The translations under genes were made by a program, and so were the position numbers. The notes under the pieces are model-generated. The model did not search any database and was not told the origin of the DNA. It was given only the letters and a program-made list of their open reading frames with translations. Below are positions 1-5,420 of a DNA stretch of 5,420 bases, one piece after another. Within the stretch, counting starts at the first letter, position 1, and the number at the start of each line of letters is the position of its first letter. This stretch comes from Janthinobacterium lividum (lineage in GTDB: Bacteria > Pseudomonadota > Gammaproteobacteria > Steroidobacterales > Steroidobacteraceae): assembly GCA_943327025.2 (NCBI GenBank), contig CALPVO020000192.1, forward strand, positions 1 to 5,420, read 5' to 3'.

Positions 1-611
1 GTGGCCGCCAGCACCGGCTTAGTACGGCGCGCGTCCTGCTTGCGGAAGGTGTTGCTGTGGTACTCGGGCACCGGCGCGTTTTCGTGCACGCCCAGCACCT
101 TCTGCAGGGCCTTGCGGCCCAGCGCCGACTTGTTCACCGCGTTGACCACTTCGGCCACTACCGGAATGCCGGCGAGGTTGCCGACGGTGTCGGTGTTGCT
201 CAGCACCTTGTCGCGGAAGGAGGTTTCGCCCTTGGCATGCTTCACCGCCTTGGCGCGCAGCATGAGGTGCGGGAAATCGAGATTCCAAGCGTGCGGCGGT
301 ACGTACGGGCACTTGGACATGTAGCACATGTCGCAGAGGTAGCAGTGGTCCACCACCTCCCAGTAAACCGGCTTGGGTACCGTGTCGAGTTCACCGCTCG
401 GCGCGGCATCGACCGCATCGAACAGCGTGGGAAAGGAATTGCACAGACTGAAGCAGCGGCGGCAACCGTGGCAGATGTCGAACACCCGCTCCAGTTCCTT
501 GAAGAGCTTCTCCTCGTCGTAGAACTCGGGGTTCTTCCAATCGACGGGATGACGCGTGGGCGCCTCTAAGCTGCCTTCGCGCGAACCGAAGTTCGTGGGG
601 GTACCGCTCAT
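1..611 (-). CDS. Heterodisulfide-reductase-related 4Fe-4S dicluster protein (partial, C-terminus beyond window)
   Basis: The frame starts at ATG 611-609 and stays open to the left edge, giving the first 203 residues. It carries two cysteine clusters typical of ferredoxin-like [4Fe-4S] domains. The first is C47-x2-C50-x2-C53-x3-C57 ([11 protein letters not shown]). The second is C90-x2-C93-x2-C96-x4-C101 followed by P ([17 protein letters not shown]). Family knowledge: this resembles the Fe-S electron-transfer subunits related to GlpC and HdrD, which often carry cysteine-rich CCG domains further downstream; that part would lie outside the window. No signal peptide or membrane segment is visible, so it is probably cytoplasmic. 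The start is supported by AGGAG at 622-618, six bases upstream. An in-frame ATG at 656-654 would add 15 residues but has poorer ribosome-binding spacing. It lies 127 bases downstream of the rubrerythrin gene on the same strand, so co-transcription is likely. Shuttling electrons to rubrerythrin is inference; the substrate is unknown. Confidence 0.85.
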   Translation of the reverse strand, partial: MSGTPTNFGSREGSLEAPTRHPVDWKNPEFYDEEKLFKELERVFDICHGCRRCFSLCNSFPTLFDAVDAAPSGELDTVPKPVYWEVVDHCYLCDMCYMSKCPYVPPHAWNLDFPHLMLRAKAVKHAKGETSFRDKVLSNTDTVGNLAGIPVVAEVVNAVNKSALGRKALQKVLGVHENAPVPEYHSNTFRKQDARRTKPVLAA

Positions 612-617
612 GCCTTT

Positions 618-622
618 CTCCT
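618..622 (-). promoter_or_regulatory. Ribosome binding site deciding the Fe-S protein start
   Basis: AGGAG on the minus strand, six bases before ATG 611-609. It favours this start over the in-frame ATG at 656-654, because the frame itself is open upstream and gives no stop-codon boundary. Confidence 0.75.
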
Positions 623-631
623 GTGCCAAAT

Positions 632-679
632 AAGAAGGGGCAGTTGCCGGCGCCATGGACGCCCGCCCTGCCCCCTCCT
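632..679 (-). promoter_or_regulatory. Intercistronic RNA stem-loop, possible attenuator or mRNA stabiliser
   Basis: In the leftward transcript, bases 679-668 (AGGAGGGGGCAG) can pair with 643-632 (CUGCCCCUUCUU). This gives a 12-bp stem with two G-U pairs and a 7-bp GC-rich core. A smaller GGCG/CGCC stem (649-652 with 660-663) can form inside the 24-base loop. The 3' arm ends in a U-rich stretch (UUCUUAUUU), so the element resembles a leaky intrinsic terminator. It could also set the 3' end of a rubrerythrin-only message. The pairing is seen directly; the function is inferred. Confidence 0.4.
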
Positions 680-738
680 TCAACACCCAACGCGCTGCTT
701 GCCCATGCGGGCCAGCAACCGCGGGTGCCCGAAACCCC

Positions 739-1152
739 TTACAGGGTGTCCAGGGCCTTCTGGAAGCGGTTGGCGTGCGAACGCTCGGCCTTGGCCAGCG
801 TCTCGAACCAGTCCGCAATTTCGTCGAAGCCTTCGTCGCGCGCCGTCTTGGCCATGCCCGGGTACATGTCGGTGTACTCGTGGGTTTCGCCGGCGATGGA
901 CGCCTTCAGGTTGTCCGAGGTGCTGCCAATCGGCAGGCCGGTGGCCGGGTCACCCACGGCCTCGAGGTACTCGAGGTGGCCGTGCGCGTGGCCGGTTTCG
1001 CCTTCCGCCGTCGAGCGGAACACGGTGGACACGTCGTTGTAGCCTTCCACGTCCGCCTTGTTTGCGAAGTAGAGGTAACGGCGGTTGGCCTGAGATTCGC
1101 CCGCGAAGGCGGCCTTCAGGTTGTCTTCAGTCTTACTGCCCTTAAGTTCCAT
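739..1152 (-). CDS. Rubrerythrin, short form without rubredoxin domain
   Basis: A 137-residue ferritin-like diiron protein. Rubrerythrins reduce hydrogen peroxide to water at a carboxylate-bridged diiron site in the cytoplasm. Likely ligands follow the family pattern: E19 (GESQANRRY), E52 and H55 (EGETGH), E89 and E92 (GETHEY), and E123 and H126 (AERSH). Two halves resemble each other: residues 9-26 (start [11 protein letters not shown]) and 79-97 (start [11 protein letters not shown]), about 70 residues apart. This is the helix-pair duplication known for the family. Classical rubrerythrin is about 190 residues and ends in a Cys4 rubredoxin domain. This protein stops after the four-helix bundle and contains no cysteine, so electrons must come from another protein. 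The neighbouring Fe-S protein is a candidate. The start is well supported by AGGAG at 1162-1158, five bases upstream. Family assignment is firm; the exact substrate is less certain. Confidence 0.95.
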   Translation of the reverse strand: MELKGSKTEDNLKAAFAGESQANRRYLYFANKADVEGYNDVSTVFRSTAEGETGHAHGHLEYLEAVGDPATGLPIGSTSDNLKASIAGETHEYTDMYPGMAKTARDEGFDEIADWFETLAKAERSHANRFQKALDTL

Positions 1153-1157
1153 GGTGG

Positions 1158-1162
1158 CTCCT
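1158..1162 (-). promoter_or_regulatory. Ribosome binding site of rubrerythrin
   Basis: AGGAG on the minus strand, five bases before ATG 1152-1150. It is a near-consensus site consistent with efficient translation. Confidence 0.75.
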
Positions 1163-1169
1163 ATGTGTT

Positions 1170-1182
1170 TAGACCCAGTCTA
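1170..1182. promoter_or_regulatory. 13-bp inverted repeat in the rubrerythrin leader, possible operator
   Basis: TAGAC-CCA-GTCTA is a perfect 5-bp inverted repeat with a 3-bp spacer. It lies between the proposed rubrerythrin promoter and its ribosome binding site. A repressor bound here would block early elongation. No known consensus is recognised, and short repeats of this size can occur by chance. Confidence 0.3.
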
Positions 1183-1195
1183 GGCCGGGGAGCAG

Positions 1196-1225
1196 ACGAT
1201 AAACCGCCGCTTCGGGGGGCGTCAA
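1196..1225 (-). promoter_or_regulatory. Putative sigma-70 promoter for the rubrerythrin unit
   Basis: On the minus strand, TTGACG (1225-1220) matches five of six bases of the -35 consensus. An 18-base spacer leads to TATCGT (1201-1196), which matches four of six of the -10 consensus. Transcription would begin near 1189, leaving a leader of about 36 bases before the rubrerythrin ATG. The weak -10 and long spacer suggest modest basal activity or activator dependence, which is inference. Confidence 0.45.
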
Positions 1226-1312
1226 CCGAAAAACGCACTTTGCACAGGTTTTGACCAGTACAGGACACCGGACAAAACCGCCTAGGACGGACCGTACCCG
1301 CCCGGACTGCCT

Positions 1313-1318
1313 TACAAT
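1313..1318 (+). promoter_or_regulatory. Putative -10 element of the xseB-ispA-dxs promoter
   Basis: TACAAT matches five of six bases of the -10 consensus and sits 50 bases before the xseB ATG. No good -35 hexamer is found 16-18 bases upstream. If it is used, transcription begins around 1325, so the upstream in-frame ATG at 1317 would not be in the message. That supports the xseB start at 1368. Confidence 0.4.
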
Positions 1319-1367
1319 GGCAGCGCCCGGCCCACCCCCGCCGGACCTTTCCCGAGGCTCCACACCC

Positions 1368-1655
1368 ATGCCAGCCAAACGTCCGCCCTCCTCTGCAGCC
1401 CCGGCCACGCCGGCCCCGGAAGAGGCCTTCGACTTCGAGCAAGCGCTGGCAGGCCTCGAAGACTTGGTGGAACGTCTGGAGCAGGGCGACCTGCCGCTCG
1501 AGGCATCCCTCACGGAGTTCCAGCGCGGCGTCGAACTCTCGCGGCGTTGCCAAGCGGCGTTGGCCGCGGCGGAACAGCGCGTGGAACTGCTGCTGAAACG
1601 CAACGACGGCAGCGAAGAGCGCGTGCCCTTCGACCAGGATGAGGACGAGCGATGA
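1368..1655 (+). CDS. xseB: Exodeoxyribonuclease VII small subunit
   Basis: A 95-residue protein with the XseB signature: [20 protein letters not shown] (residues 21-40), [20 protein letters not shown] (41-60), then the [10 protein letters not shown] helix (67-76). XseB subunits bind the large catalytic subunit XseA to form exodeoxyribonuclease VII, which degrades single-stranded DNA in both directions to oligonucleotides and acts in repair. No xseA is in this window, which is normal. The first 20 residues are a low-complexity Ala/Pro tail, and the C-terminus is acidic (FDQDEDER). The start is chosen for length, for GAGG at 1354-1357 (ten bases upstream, slightly long), and because the TACAAT promoter element lies at 1313. 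The same frame is open back to a TTG at 1251, but that extension has no recognisable domain. Its TGA overlaps the ispA ATG, indicating translational coupling. Confidence 0.93.
   Translation: MPAKRPPSSAAPATPAPEEAFDFEQALAGLEDLVERLEQGDLPLEASLTEFQRGVELSRRCQAALAAAEQRVELLLKRNDGSEERVPFDQDEDER
1641..1655 (+). promoter_or_regulatory. Translational-coupling junction of xseB and ispA
   Basis: GAGGA (1641-1645) lies inside the end of xseB, six bases before the ATG at 1652. That ATG shares bases with the xseB TGA (ATGA). Ribosomes ending xseB can reinitiate directly on ispA. Confidence 0.7.
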
Positions 1656-2596
1656 CCGAGGCTGCGGCCGCCACGATGGACCTTGGCAGCCCCGTGAAGG
1701 ACCACCCCGCACTGAGTTACGCCCAGCAGCGCATCGAGCAGGTGCTGGCGGCTTGGTTGCCCGGCGCCACCCACTCCCCGGAAAAGCTGCATGCCGCCAT
1801 GCGTTACAGCGCTTTGGGTGGCGGCAAGCGTCTGCGCCCCGCGCTGGTGTACGCCACCGGCCGCATGCTCGGCGTGCCGGAAGACTGGCTGGACGTCCCG
1901 GCCGCCGCGGTGGAACTGGTGCATGTGTATTCGCTGGTCCACGACGACCTGCCGGCCATGGACGACGATGATCTGCGCCGTGGGCGACCCACCTGCCACA
2001 AGGCCTTCGACGAGGCCACGGCGCTGCTCGCCGGCGACGCCCTCCAGACCCTCGCCTTCGAGTGCTTGGCGCACCACGGTCCGGTGTCCCTGCCGGGCAG
2101 CGCGCGCCTCGGCATGGTGCGTTGCCTTGCCGCTGCCGCCGGCAGCGCCGGCATGGCCGGCGGCCAAGCCATCGACTTGGCAGCCGTGGGCCGCAAGTTG
2201 GACGCCGCCGAGGTGGAGCAGATGCATCGTCTGAAAACCGGCGCTCTGCTCAGCTGCAGCATTGAATTGGCGGCCCACGCGGCAGCGGGCCTCGCGCCTG
2301 GCCTCGCGCACGGTGCCGCGGCCAACCTGCGCACCTTCGGCGAGCATCTGGGGCTGGCGTTCCAGATTGTCGACGACCTGCTCGATGTGGAAGGCGACGC
2401 CGCCCTGCTCGGCAAAGCCACCGGCGCCGATGCGGCCCGTGACAAACCCACCTATCCGGCAGCGGTTGGCGTGGCCGCTGCCAAAGCCAAGGCCACCGAA
2501 CTGACCGCCGCTGCCCTTGAAGCGCTGCAGCCCTTCGGTGCGGCCGGCGCGGAACTGGCCGGTCTGGCACGCTTCGTCATTCAGCGCGCCTACTGA
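1652..2596 (+). CDS. ispA: Farnesyl diphosphate synthase ((2E,6E)-farnesyl diphosphate synthase, polyprenyl synthetase family)
   Basis: This 314-residue cytoplasmic enzyme condenses dimethylallyl and isopentenyl diphosphates through geranyl to farnesyl diphosphate, which feeds quinone and undecaprenyl synthesis. The class I trans-prenyltransferase motifs appear in order: GGGKRLRP (56-63), the first Asp-rich motif DDLPAMD (98-104) followed by [18 protein letters not shown] (171-176), KTG (196-198), and the second Asp-rich motif DDLLD (241-245). RDKPTYP (263-269) lies near the end. The two-residue insert in the first Asp-rich motif is typical of bacterial FPP synthases. Tyr93 and Ser94, five and four positions before that motif, match the E. 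coli IspA pattern and fit a C15 product. A C10 or C20 product cannot be excluded from sequence alone. The ATG overlaps the xseB stop as ATGA, with GAGGA at 1641-1645 six bases upstream. dxs follows after 23 bases. Confidence 0.95.
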   Translation: MTEAAAATMDLGSPVKDHPALSYAQQRIEQVLAAWLPGATHSPEKLHAAMRYSALGGGKRLRPALVYATGRMLGVPEDWLDVPAAAVELVHVYSLVHDDLPAMDDDDLRRGRPTCHKAFDEATALLAGDALQTLAFECLAHHGPVSLPGSARLGMVRCLAAAAGSAGMAGGQAIDLAAVGRKLDAAEVEQMHRLKTGALLSCSIELAAHAAAGLAPGLAHGAAANLRTFGEHLGLAFQIVDDLLDVEGDAALLGKATGADAARDKPTYPAAVGVAAAKAKATELTAAALEALQPFGAAGAELAGLARFVIQRAY

Positions 2597-2619
2597 AGCA
2601 CAGGTGTAAACTTCCCGCT

Positions 2620-4530
2620 ATGGAACCCAGTGAGCGCTATCCTCGCCTATCGGCCATCGACACCCCCGAGGACCTCCGCAAACTGCCGGCAGAGGAACTG
2701 CCAGCGGTAGCAGAGGAGCTACGCGCCTTCCTCATCGACACCGTCAGCCAACGTGGTGGCCACTTCGCCGCGGGCCTTGGCACCGTCGAACTCACGCTCG
2801 CGCTGCATCACGTCTTCAACACGCCCTACGACCGCCTCGTGTGGGACGTAGGGCACCAGGCCTACCCGCACAAGGTGCTCACCGGCCGCCGCGAACAACT
2901 GCCCACCATCAAATTGAAAGATGGTCTGGCGCCGTTTCCGGTCCGCAGCGAGAGCGAATACGACACCTTTGGCGTGGGCCACTCCAGCACCAGCATCAGT
3001 GCCGCGCTCGGTATGGCGCTGGGGGCTCGCCGTGCCGGTGAACAGCGCCGCTGCGTCGCGGTCATTGGCGATGGCGCCATGACGGCGGGCCTCGCCTTCG
3101 AAGCGATGAACCACGCTGGCAGCTTGGACACCGACCTGCTCGTGGTGCTGAACGACAATGACATGTCGATCAGCGAAAACGTTGGTGCCCTTTCCAACTA
3201 CCTCGCCAAGCTGCTCACTGGCCGCATCTACGCCACCATCAAGGGCGCGGGCAAGAAAGTGCTGGAGCGCATGCCCACCATGTGGGAACTGGCACGCCGC
3301 TCCGAAGAGCACCTGAAGGGCATGGTGTTGCCGGGCACGCTGTTCGAAGAACTCGGCTTCAACTATGTTGGCCCCATCGACGGCCACGACCTGCCCACGC
3401 TCGTGACTACGCTCAGCCGCTTGCGCGTCGCGCGCGGGCCGCAGTTTCTGCACGTGGTCACCCGCAAGGGCAAGGGCTATGCGCCTGCCGAAGCGGACCC
3501 CATCAAGTGGCATGGCCCCGGTCCGTTCGACCCGGGCACTGGCACCATTTTCAAGGAAAAGCCCGGCACGCCCACCTACACGCAAGTGTTTGGTGAATGG
3601 CTGTGCGATGAAGCCGCCCACGACTCCCGCGTTGTGGGCATCACCCCTGCCATGCGCGAAGGCAGTGGCCTGGTGGAATTTTCCAAGCGCTACCCCGACC
3701 GCTACTACGACGTGGGCATTGCCGAGCAGCATGCCATTACGTTGGCCGCTGGCATGGCCTGCGAAGGCTTGCGCCCGGTCGTTGCCATCTACAGCAGCTT
3801 CTTGCAGCGCGGCTACGACCAACTCATCCATGACGTGGCCCTGCAAGACCTGCCCGTCACCTTCGCCATCGACCGCGCGGGGCTCGTCGGCACCGACGGC
3901 GCCACCCACCAAGGCGCCTTCGACTTCAGCTTCCTGCGCTGCATTCCGCACATGCACATCTTGGCACCGGCCGACGAGGACGAATGCCGCCAAATGCTGC
4001 ACACCGCCGTGGCACTTGGCCGCCCGGCCGCCGTGCGTTACCCGCGTGGTCGCGGGCCTGGTGTAGCGGTGCAAGCGGAACTGAGCGTGTTGCCCACGGG
4101 CAAGGCGCAGGTGCGTCGCGAAGGTCGCAGTGGCCTCGTGCTGCTCGCCTTCGGCACGCTGGTGGCGGCTGCCGAACGTGTCGGCGAAGAACTCGACGCC
4201 ACCGTCGTGAACATGCGCTGGGTGAAGCCACTCGATGAAGAACTGGTGCTGCGGCTGGCACAACGCCATACCGCGCTCGTTACGCTGGAAGAAAACGCCG
4301 TAGCCGGTGGCGCCGGTGCTGCGGTGCTGGAGTGTTTGCAGGCGGCGGGCTTCTTGCGTCCCACGCTCGCTTTGGGCTTGCCGGACCGCTACATCGACCA
4401 TGCCTCGCCGGCCGAATCGCTGGTGGATGCCGGCCTGGACTTCGCCACGGTGCGCGAACGCATTAACAGCTGGTGGCAAAGCCTGCCCCGGCAAGGTGGC
4501 GGCGAAAGCACCCTGCGTGCTCTACCCTGA
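2620..4530 (+). CDS. dxs: 1-deoxy-D-xylulose-5-phosphate synthase
   Basis: A 636-residue thiamine diphosphate enzyme, close to the family's usual 620-640. It joins pyruvate and glyceraldehyde 3-phosphate, releasing CO2, to give 1-deoxy-D-xylulose 5-phosphate. This is the entry to the MEP isoprenoid pathway and also feeds thiamine and pyridoxal synthesis. Domain I shows GGH (47-49), DVGHQ (76-80), [10 protein letters not shown] (118-127) and the ThDP/Mg motif GDGAMTAG (150-157) through NDNDMSIS (178-185). The pyrimidine-binding domain shows the catalytic Glu369 in GIAEQH (366-371), FLQRGYDQ (394-401), and [15 protein letters not shown] (418-432). The C-terminal transketolase-like domain follows, with [11 protein letters not shown] (587-597). 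All key residues I can place are present, so it should be active. The ribosome binding site is weak: AGGTG at 2602-2606 is 13 bases from the ATG. The start is kept because the N-terminus ([16 protein letters not shown]) matches the family. It is probably co-transcribed with ispA. Confidence 0.97.
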   Translation: MEPSERYPRLSAIDTPEDLRKLPAEELPAVAEELRAFLIDTVSQRGGHFAAGLGTVELTLALHHVFNTPYDRLVWDVGHQAYPHKVLTGRREQLPTIKLKDGLAPFPVRSESEYDTFGVGHSSTSISAALGMALGARRAGEQRRCVAVIGDGAMTAGLAFEAMNHAGSLDTDLLVVLNDNDMSISENVGALSNYLAKLLTGRIYATIKGAGKKVLERMPTMWELARRSEEHLKGMVLPGTLFEELGFNYVGPIDGHDLPTLVTTLSRLRVARGPQFLHVVTRKGKGYAPAEADPIKWHGPGPFDPGTGTIFKEKPGTPTYTQVFGEWLCDEAAHDSRVVGITPAMREGSGLVEFSKRYPDRYYDVGIAEQHAITLAAGMACEGLRPVVAIYSSFLQRGYDQLIHDVALQDLPVTFAIDRAGLVGTDGATHQGAFDFSFLRCIPHMHILAPADEDECRQMLHTAVALGRPAAVRYPRGRGPGVAVQAELSVLPTGKAQVRREGRSGLVLLAFGTLVAAAERVGEELDATVVNMRWVKPLDEELVLRLAQRHTALVTLEENAVAGGAGAAVLECLQAAGFLRPTLALGLPDRYIDHASPAESLVDAGLDFATVRERINSWWQSLPRQGGGESTLRALP

Positions 4531-4558
4531 GACAAGCCATTGAAGTAGAGAATTTGTA

Positions 4559-4577
4559 CTGTACAGTTTCTGTACAG
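4559..4577. repeat. Double palindrome CTGTACAG-TTT-CTGTACAG, probable operator
   Basis: Two identical 8-bp palindromes lie 11 bp apart start to start, about one helical turn, so the site reads as both a direct and an inverted repeat. A third partial copy, TGTAC, lies at 4555-4559. The centre is about 37 bases upstream of the TAAACT element, where an activator or repressor of folE2 could bind. It is not a standard LexA box, which has CTG-N10-CAG spacing. The regulator is unknown. Confidence 0.5.
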
Positions 4578-4662
4578 CACCAAGCACGCCACTTGGAATT
4601 ACTCTAAACTGTCCCCATCGATTCAGGCAGGTGGCCTACTCCAAGCGCCGCCGCCATCGCTC

Positions 4663-4667
4663 AAGGA
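4663..4667 (+). promoter_or_regulatory. Ribosome binding site of folE2
   Basis: AAGGA lies six bases before ATG 4674. It fixes the start of folE2, whose first 20 or so residues are a variable Ala/Thr/Pro-rich tail. Confidence 0.7.
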
Positions 4668-4673
4668 TTCGCC

Positions 4674-5420
4674 ATGACCACCGCTGCCACCACGGCTCCT
4701 GTCCAGTCTCCGGCCCTGCCGATTGAAGACGTGCAGAACCGTGCCGATACCCGCCAAATTCCCATCAACCGTGTGGGCGTGAAGGAAATCCTTCATCCGG
4801 TGCGTGTGAAAGACCGCTCAGGCGGCGAGCAGCACACCGTCGCCAACTTCAACATGTACGTGTACCTGCCCCACAACTTCAAGGGCACGCACATGTCTCG
4901 CTTCCTCGAGATTCTGCACAGCCATGAGCGGGAAATTTCCGTCGACAGCTTCATGGATATCTTGCGGCAGATGACCGAACGCCTCGAATCGGAAGCCGGT
5001 CACATCGAGATGAAGTTCCCGTACTTCGTGAACAAGACTGCACCGGTTTCGGGCGTGAAGAGCCTGCTGGACTACCAGGCTTCGCTCATCGGCGAAGTGA
5101 AGCGCGGCGGTACCACGGACCTCTGGGTCAAGGTCGTCGTTCCAGTCACCAGCCTGTGCCCGTGCTCGAAGAAAATCTCCGCTTATGGCGCCCACAACCA
5201 GCGCTCGCACGTCACCATCAAGGCGCGCATTGCCAGCCATGTGTGGATCGAAGAACTCATTGACTTCGCCGAGAAAGAAGCTTCGTGCGAACTGTTCGGC
5301 ATTCTGAAGCGCCCCGACGAGAAGTGGGTGACCGAGCGTGCCTACGACAACCCGAAGTTCGTCGAAGACATGGTTCGCGATGTGGCAGTGCGCCTGAACA
5401 ACGACGAGCGCATTCGCGAA
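4674..5420 (+). CDS. folE2: GTP cyclohydrolase IB (GTP cyclohydrolase FolE2), C-terminus cut by window end
   Basis: The frame gives 249 residues and is open at the right edge. FolE2 proteins are typically about 260-270 residues, so only the tail is missing. The enzyme converts GTP to 7,8-dihydroneopterin triphosphate, the first step of tetrahydrofolate synthesis (and of queuosine-type pathways), in the cytoplasm. The diagnostic motif is [20 protein letters not shown] (158-177), with Cys162/Cys164 and His174 as likely metal or active-site residues. Other family-like stretches are [20 protein letters not shown] (74-93) and [20 protein letters not shown] (203-222). Family knowledge: FolE2 is unrelated in close sequence to zinc-dependent FolE, can work with metals other than zinc, and in some bacteria is induced by zinc limitation. 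No recognisable Zur box is seen here. The start follows AAGGA at 4663-4667. It lies 143 bases after dxs on the same strand, with its own candidate promoter. Confidence 0.95.
   Translation, partial: MTTAATTAPVQSPALPIEDVQNRADTRQIPINRVGVKEILHPVRVKDRSGGEQHTVANFNMYVYLPHNFKGTHMSRFLEILHSHEREISVDSFMDILRQMTERLESEAGHIEMKFPYFVNKTAPVSGVKSLLDYQASLIGEVKRGGTTDLWVKVVVPVTSLCPCSKKISAYGAHNQRSHVTIKARIASHVWIEELIDFAEKEASCELFGILKRPDEKWVTERAYDNPKFVEDMVRDVAVRLNNDERIRE

Larger units (their letters stand above)
4531..4673 (+). promoter_or_regulatory. dxs-folE2 intergenic control region
   Basis: A 143-base non-coding gap, locally more AT-rich than its surroundings. No clear GC stem followed by a T-run is seen after dxs, so read-through into folE2 is possible. 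It contains the CTGTACAG repeat (4559-4577) and a weak inverted repeat, CCAAG-N7-CTTGG (4580-4596). A -10-like TAAACT lies at 4605-4610, about 64 bases before the folE2 ATG. No convincing -35 hexamer lies 17 bases upstream of it, which would fit an activator-dependent promoter. The folE2 promoter assignment is inferred. Confidence 0.4.

Noticed and set aside
1251..1367. N-terminal extension of xseB from TTG 1251 or ATG 1317
   Set aside because: The added residues are low-complexity and Pro-rich, and ATG 1317 overlaps the TACAAT promoter element. The 95-residue form already covers the family domain.
1169..2347. 392-codon minus-strand open frame across xseB and ispA
   Set aside because: It is antisense to two well-identified genes and crosses their promoter region. 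Its composition is Gly/Arg/His-rich with no family motif.
2719..4494. Long open frame of 591 codons on the minus strand opposite dxs
   Set aside because: It is the antisense of a certain dxs gene in GC-rich DNA, where reverse frames stay open by codon bias. It shows no recognisable domain, only His/Arg/Ala-rich composition.
4559..4577. LexA/SOS box upstream of folE2
   Set aside because: The CTGT and ACAG halves resemble an SOS box, but the spacing across the full site is wrong (CTG-N13-CAG rather than CTG-N10-CAG). folE2 is also not a typical SOS gene.
4531..4600. Rho-independent terminator after dxs
   Set aside because: Only weak inverted repeats (CCAAG-N7-CTTGG and CTGTACAG) are present, and neither is followed by a T-run on the plus strand.
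1..5420. CRISPR array, insertion sequence, tRNA, rRNA or prophage remnants
   Set aside because: No regularly spaced repeats, transposase motifs, terminal repeats or cloverleaf-like sequence were seen. Genes fill nearly the whole window and are housekeeping or redox genes of uniform composition.

Overview
The window looks like chromosomal DNA from a high-GC betaproteobacterium, most likely in or near the Burkholderiales. This is inferred from strong GC bias at third codon positions, the gene order xseB-ispA-dxs-folE2, and the pairing of a short rubrerythrin with a dicluster iron-sulfur protein. I could run no database search, so the taxonomic placement is an inference.

Layout. Left part, minus strand: a two-gene unit reading leftward. 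Its upstream gene is a rubredoxin-less rubrerythrin (739-1152). Downstream of it, running off the left edge, is a heterodisulfide-reductase-related 4Fe-4S protein (1-611, N-terminal 203 residues only). The 127-base gap between them can form a long GC-rich stem in the transcript. A divergent promoter region (1153-1367) separates this unit from a plus-strand cluster. That cluster is xseB (exodeoxyribonuclease VII small subunit, 1368-1655), ispA (farnesyl diphosphate synthase type, 1652-2596, overlapping xseB by ATGA) and dxs (1-deoxyxylulose-5-phosphate synthase, 2620-4530). A 143-base gap with a striking 19-bp palindromic repeat follows. After it comes folE2 (GTP cyclohydrolase IB, 4674 to the right edge, probably lacking only its last few residues).

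How the genes work together. Dxs makes the first committed intermediate of the MEP isoprenoid pathway, and IspA condenses the resulting C5 units to farnesyl diphosphate, the precursor of quinone side chains and undecaprenyl carriers. XseB is a DNA-repair subunit that commonly travels with ispA and dxs without a known biochemical link. FolE2 begins tetrahydrofolate synthesis and appears to have its own control region. The rubrerythrin and Fe-S protein probably form a separate oxidative-stress or electron-transfer module; that joint role is inferred from adjacency.

The protein-coding content is mostly conventional. I do not see a clear undescribed system. The items most worth a second look are the repeat upstream of folE2, the intercistronic stem in the rubrerythrin unit, and the rubrerythrin/Fe-S pairing itself.
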